From an uncultured Aeromonadales bacterium (lineage in GTDB: Bacteria; Pseudomonadota; Gammaproteobacteria; Enterobacterales; Succinivibrionaceae), in contig CACZLZ010000010.1 of assembly GCA_902782145.1 (NCBI GenBank), positions 1 to 64,000 on the forward strand: a stretch of 64,000 nt of DNA, in the 5' to 3' direction. The notes under the pieces were generated by a model, which was given only the letters and a program-made list of their open reading frames with translations, did no database searches and was not told where the DNA came from. A program made the position numbers and the translations under genes. This document shows positions 60,764 to 64,000 of this stretch, in pieces. Numbering within the stretch: the first letter of the stretch is position 1; each line of letters opens with the position of its first letter.

Positions 60764-62575
60764 ATGGCTCGGCCGGTAAAGGGTGATACCAGGGTTCAAC
60801 GGTACAGGCGGACCCTGAAGAATGGCGTGATCTACGTGTATGAGCGGGAGGTCAGGTACAACCCTGAGACTCGACGTAACGACACCCTCAGTAACAGACT
60901 TATCGGCAAGATCCTTCCTGATACCGGCGGAAGGATGATAGATACCAAATTTCGAGCACCTCCCTTTGAGTGTGCAGAAAAGCGGAATGATAAAGATCAG
61001 AAAGATCTAAGAGAAAGCAGCGCTGAGGGAAAACCTAACGATAGAGACTATAGGGGAATTACAAGATCTCACTTGGGGATGATGTTAATTTTAGACTGGG
61101 CCGGGAGAATATCTGGGATTGATGAGGACATTAGGGGTTCTTTTCCTTCAGATGAGACGGGGGAACTGGCAGACAGAATAATCCAATTTGCGCGGTTCCT
61201 GGTTGCAACTGATGGCGGGGGCCATACAAATTTAGAGGCTTGGCAGATCCATCACGGAATACCAAGTGAGGAACAACTGTCCGATGATATTTGTCTTCAT
61301 CTTTTTGAAAGTCTTCCTAAGAATGAAAAGCATATCCAAAATTTTTTCAAACGAAGAGCGCAAAGACTAAACGTAAAAGATGCTATTGTGTTTGAGGCAT
61401 CACCTATATTGGTATATTCTGAAAAGCAAATTCAAACTTGTTCTGACTGCAGAAAGGATAATGACAGTTTACAAGCAATAAAGTTATATATTATTTATTC
61501 TTTGGATACTGTCCAGCCTTGTGCATATACAATCCAGTCTGGTAATTTACCAGAGATTATTTGTCTAAAAGATGCTCTGAAGCAATTGGCATTTTTAGGC
61601 ACTGAAAAGCCGATGTTTGTACTGAATAACGGTTCTTATTCAGTGGACAACACTGCTGCGCTGGTTTATGAAGACATGAAGTTCATGGTGCGGGTTGCAC
61701 CCAGTGACGCATCCTGGATCAGGAAGGCTGTTGATGAGAACCTTGAGAAACTGTGGGGTCCAAACACAGATCTGATCGCCGGGGACAGGGATGTTGCCGG
61801 TTACTCCTGTACCGTCAGACCTGAACTGACATATACATGTAAGAGAAACTTGGTCAATCATAAGGCAGGCGATATAGTAAAATTGAACCCGTGTCTCCAT
61901 TTAATGATTTATCAGGGCCAGTCGCTTAAGTCTGAATGTGAGCAGTACTTAATAAGTGAAATTAATTCTCTTAAGGCACATATCGAAAATGGTGGAGAAA
62001 CTGAACTTGACGCTTATTCTCTTGTCAGGGCACATAATTATCTCAGTTGGGAGAAGGTTAAGGACAACAAATTCAAAGTTCAGCTCAAAACTGAAACTTA
62101 TGATGAGGCTGTCAAGTACGCTGGTGTCAGTCTGCTGCTCAGCGATCAGGAAATAGACAAGGATGACGGATTGCTTCTTTACAGCAAACGAGAACACATC
62201 GAAGATATGTTTGCCTTATTCAAAGAGAATGCCGATGGGAAGAAAACCAGAGTTTGGACTTCTGAGCGGATGAGAGGCAGAACTTTTATCCAGTTTGTTG
62301 CCTTATGCTATTATGAATTTTTGTACAGTAAAATAAAATCTGTTAAGCAGATGCTTATTGAACCAGAAGATCCTAATATGGGCAAAATTCATAATCAGAT
62401 CCGAAAAGAGTTAAAGGACTGGCTGGCTGAAGCATCGCAGAGTGATATCCTTCAGTGGTTTGATGCCGTGGAGATCACGAGGCTTATGGGCAGAAAATCT
62501 CCTTCAATTAAGACCGTAACCGAAACAATGGCCCGGGATAAGATGTTTTTGGCATTGCTTGGGTACAGTGGTTAG
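60764..62575 (+). CDS. IS1634/IS4-like transposase, catalytic residues substituted
   Basis: The 603-residue frame is intact, has AGGAGG upstream, and follows the IS1634-like layout. The N-terminus reads YRRTLKNGVIYVYEREVRYNP. The RNase H-like core has FEASPILVYSEKQ, VLNNGSYSVDNTAALVYED, and near the C-terminus REHIEDMFALFKEN with ERMRGRTFIQFVALCYYEFL. In active relatives the first and second motifs carry Asp (DxTSxxxYSE and DRGFYS). Here they read Glu and Asn, so catalysis is doubtful. The final Glu is kept. AT-rich codons show foreign origin. I could not define terminal inverted repeats. Confidence 0.75.
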   Translation: MARPVKGDTRVQRYRRTLKNGVIYVYEREVRYNPETRRNDTLSNRLIGKILPDTGGRMIDTKFRAPPFECAEKRNDKDQKDLRESSAEGKPNDRDYRGITRSHLGMMLILDWAGRISGIDEDIRGSFPSDETGELADRIIQFARFLVATDGGGHTNLEAWQIHHGIPSEEQLSDDICLHLFESLPKNEKHIQNFFKRRAQRLNVKDAIVFEASPILVYSEKQIQTCSDCRKDNDSLQAIKLYIIYSLDTVQPCAYTIQSGNLPEIICLKDALKQLAFLGTEKPMFVLNNGSYSVDNTAALVYEDMKFMVRVAPSDASWIRKAVDENLEKLWGPNTDLIAGDRDVAGYSCTVRPELTYTCKRNLVNHKAGDIVKLNPCLHLMIYQGQSLKSECEQYLISEINSLKAHIENGGETELDAYSLVRAHNYLSWEKVKDNKFKVQLKTETYDEAVKYAGVSLLLSDQEIDKDDGLLLYSKREHIEDMFALFKENADGKKTRVWTSERMRGRTFIQFVALCYYEFLYSKIKSVKQMLIEPEDPNMGKIHNQIRKELKDWLAEASQSDILQWFDAVEITRLMGRKSPSIKTVTETMARDKMFLALLGYSG

Positions 62576-62783
62576 ATGTTAGGTTGAGTCATGTTCCCGG
62601 GCAAAAGAGCCAAAATTGCACCACCATGTTCCCGTGTTTCATTACCTGGACTGGTGTTCCAGTTTGTGGTGTGCACCAGAAGAACTGGGCTTATGCCCAT
62701 TTCAGTCTTGGCTGTTATTCACAGTTTCACGGTGCTGTCAGGGGCTGAAAGAACATTGCTCCCGTCAGGGGTAGGAAATGATC

Positions 62784-63311
62784 ATGAGTGAAAACCAGAG
62801 TGGCCTGCTGAGCATTCCCTACGGGGAGGTGGCTTACGAGAACTTCCGCCGTCTGGGAAGGGCCTTTGTGGACAAAAGTTCGGTGATCAAGAACTTGGAA
62901 GATGTCAAAATGACTCTTTATCCGGTTCTGCTCCGTCCCCGGCGCTTCGGCAAAAGCACTTTTGTCCAGATGCTGAAATGCTTCTATGACATCTCCTACA
63001 AAGATCGGTATGACCGTCTCTTCGCCGGAACGTCTGTCTACGGGGATGAACTTCCCAGTCACAACACCTACCATGTGATCAATTTTGATTTTTCTGCTGT
63101 CACCACCCAGAGTCCCACAGCCATGCTGAACAGCTTTTTCTCAGCGGTGGCCAAAGGCATTGATAACTTCCGGAGGAGATATCCGGATTTTGTTTTTGAC
63201 TATCAGGAACTGGACAAGTCTGACTCGGTCTCGCTCTTCAATAATTTTGTGTCTCATCTGAGGGCTTTCCTGTCAGCTCAGCAAGGTTCATGGGCTTCCT
63301 CTGTTTGGTGA
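62784..63311 (+). pseudogene. Truncated AAA-ATPase-like gene, paralogue of 14766
   Basis: The first 165 residues align with the protein at 14766: IPYGEVAYENFRRLGRAFVDKS, PVLLRPRRFGKSTFVQMLKCFYD and SHNTYHVINFDFS. After VSHLRAFLSAQQ the match is lost, just before the expected Walker B (IDEYDNFA), and a stop follows at 63309-63311. About 400 residues, including the nuclease domain, are missing. The start ATG 62784 has AGGAA six bases upstream. A 22-bp repeat array follows the break. Confidence 0.8.
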
Positions 63312-63919
63312 TGATGACTTTGGAACTGGGGCGAGAACTCTGCAAAGAAACTTCAGGAGCAGTTTCAAACCATTTTCAGGAACAACTCCAGACACGCATC
63401 AGAGTTGCTTCAGGAACACTTCAAAGTCGCTTCAAGAACACTTCAAAGTCACTTCAAGAACACTTCAAAGTCACTTCAAGAACACTTCAAAGTCACTTCA
63501 AAAAGACTTCAATGAACTTCGAACTTCTTTCCGGGAACTCTTCCGGCAACCAGCGGGAAAACTTCTTCTGCCAGGGATCAGTCCGCCTCTGCTGTCACAT
63601 AATGGCTTTGTCCGGGGCAGCTGTCTGAGGTTTCTGGATGATCTCAGTGATCAAGCGTGTACAATAATCCGGTGAGCCGGGATAATCCGGTGAGCCGGGC
63701 TCTGGGCTTTGGTGGCAGATCCGCCGCTGATCCCGGAAAGCCTGCCGGGGCCCCAGGCGGTGCGCGGATCTTCCGTTGTAACATGCCGGTTTCCCCGGGT
63801 GCCTGATCCTGTGAGGGCAGGAGCCGGGGGCAGGGTAGGGGCATGGTCAGGAAGTTTTCCTTACCGCCCCGGACTGCCAGGTGTCGTATGTTTTTGTTTT
63901 GTCTGCTGACAGGTGGTGT
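63312..63919. other. Repeat-bearing non-coding tail
   Basis: About 600 bp. The first 200 bp is A/C-rich DNA with 22-bp periodicity whose core array is 63407-63516. The remainder returns to GC-rich sequence with a duplicated GATAATCCGGTGAGCCGGG-like element near 63664-63697. No credible gene is seen before the one starting at 63920. Confidence 0.5.
63407..63516. repeat. Minisatellite: five 22-bp tandem repeats
   Basis: Units begin at 63407, 63429, 63451, 63473 and 63495 with consensus ACTTCAAGAACACTTCAAAG plus TC. Units 3 and 4 are identical. Degenerate copies (near 63350 and 63372) show the array once extended further left. All three plus frames are partly open, giving SLQEHFKVTSRTLQSHFK-type helical repeats. 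It sits about 95 bp after the truncated ATPase frame ends. Confidence 0.93.
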
Positions 63920-64000
63920 ATGCGTTTATTCAGGATCCTCATGGGAGAGCTTTTTCTGGCAGGTGCCCTGGCATTTGCCGGTGCGGGTTCAGCCGCCGCG
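63920..64000 (+). CDS. Start of an exported protein, cut by the window end
   Basis: ATG 63920 follows AGGTGG and opens 27 codons to the window end. They encode a basic N-terminus (MRLFRI) and a hydrophobic core (LFLAGALAFAGAG) ending in SAAA, a typical signal peptide. The mature protein lies outside the window and cannot be identified. Confidence 0.5.
   Translation, partial: MRLFRILMGELFLAGALAFAGAGSAAA

Noticed and set aside
63407..63516. 22-bp repeats considered as a CRISPR array
   Set aside because: The repeats are directly adjacent without spacers and form a simple minisatellite.

Overview
The window reads as a high-GC chromosome segment of an anaerobic or facultatively anaerobic gammaproteobacterium, most likely Aeromonadales and close to Succinivibrionaceae. 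The evidence is a four-subunit fumarate reductase (frdABCD), an ExeA/ExeB (GspA/GspB) pair, NqrM, EttA, Mpl and an AmpG-type permease. Several blocks keep enterobacterial gene order: tRNA-Gly cluster/orn/rsgA/psd, thiI/xseB/ispA/dxs, and folB/uppP/cca. The placement comes from gene content and synteny only; no database was searched.

Layout. 1-2.3 kb is eroded DNA: a small orphan ORF, an ISAs1-type remnant sitting in the 3' end of an outer-membrane-like gene, and a small membrane-anchored ORF. 2.3-3.2 kb is GC-rich non-coding DNA with a 59-60 bp repeat. 3.2-14.2 kb holds ettA, a lipoprotein, a giant 2-hydroxyacyl-CoA dehydratase activase-like protein, dusA, an S8 peptidase lipoprotein and a small secreted protein. 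14.7-18.4 kb holds an AAA-ATPase/PD-(D/E)XK gene, a DUF4143-type ATPase and a tiny hydrophobic ORF. 18.7-24.8 kb is redox: frdABCD, an AhpF-like reductase with its modules in permuted order, and ahpC. 25.3-28.7 kb has three tRNA-Gly genes, orn, rsgA and psd. 29.1-33.4 kb has a VWA protein and a 1018-residue membrane protein with internal repeats. 33.9-45.1 kb is housekeeping: thiI, a flavodoxin-fold oxidoreductase, a lipoprotein, xseB, ispA, dxs, yajQ, ampG, folB, folK, uppP.

An AT-rich island begins right after uppP and separates it from cca. It carries a second DUF4143-type ATPase, a RecQ-like helicase fragment, a phosphoribosyltransferase fragment and an intact DprA-like gene. From 50.4 to 58.7 kb a compact same-strand gene train follows: gspA, gspB, nqrM, apbE, a membrane protein, mpl, an ABC transporter pair and rfbC. 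The last 5 kb is again accessory: a third DUF4143-type ATPase preceded by an array of eight exact-length 33-bp repeats, an IS1634/IS4-like transposase whose catalytic residues look substituted, a truncated AAA-ATPase gene followed by a 22-bp repeat array, and the signal-peptide start of a gene cut by the window end.

The most interesting points are an XseB (exonuclease VII small subunit) whose extra C-terminus ends like the SSB tip peptide, minisatellites beside two P-loop ATPase/nuclease genes, the RecQ/PRTase/DprA relic between uppP and cca, and the permuted AhpF-like reductase.
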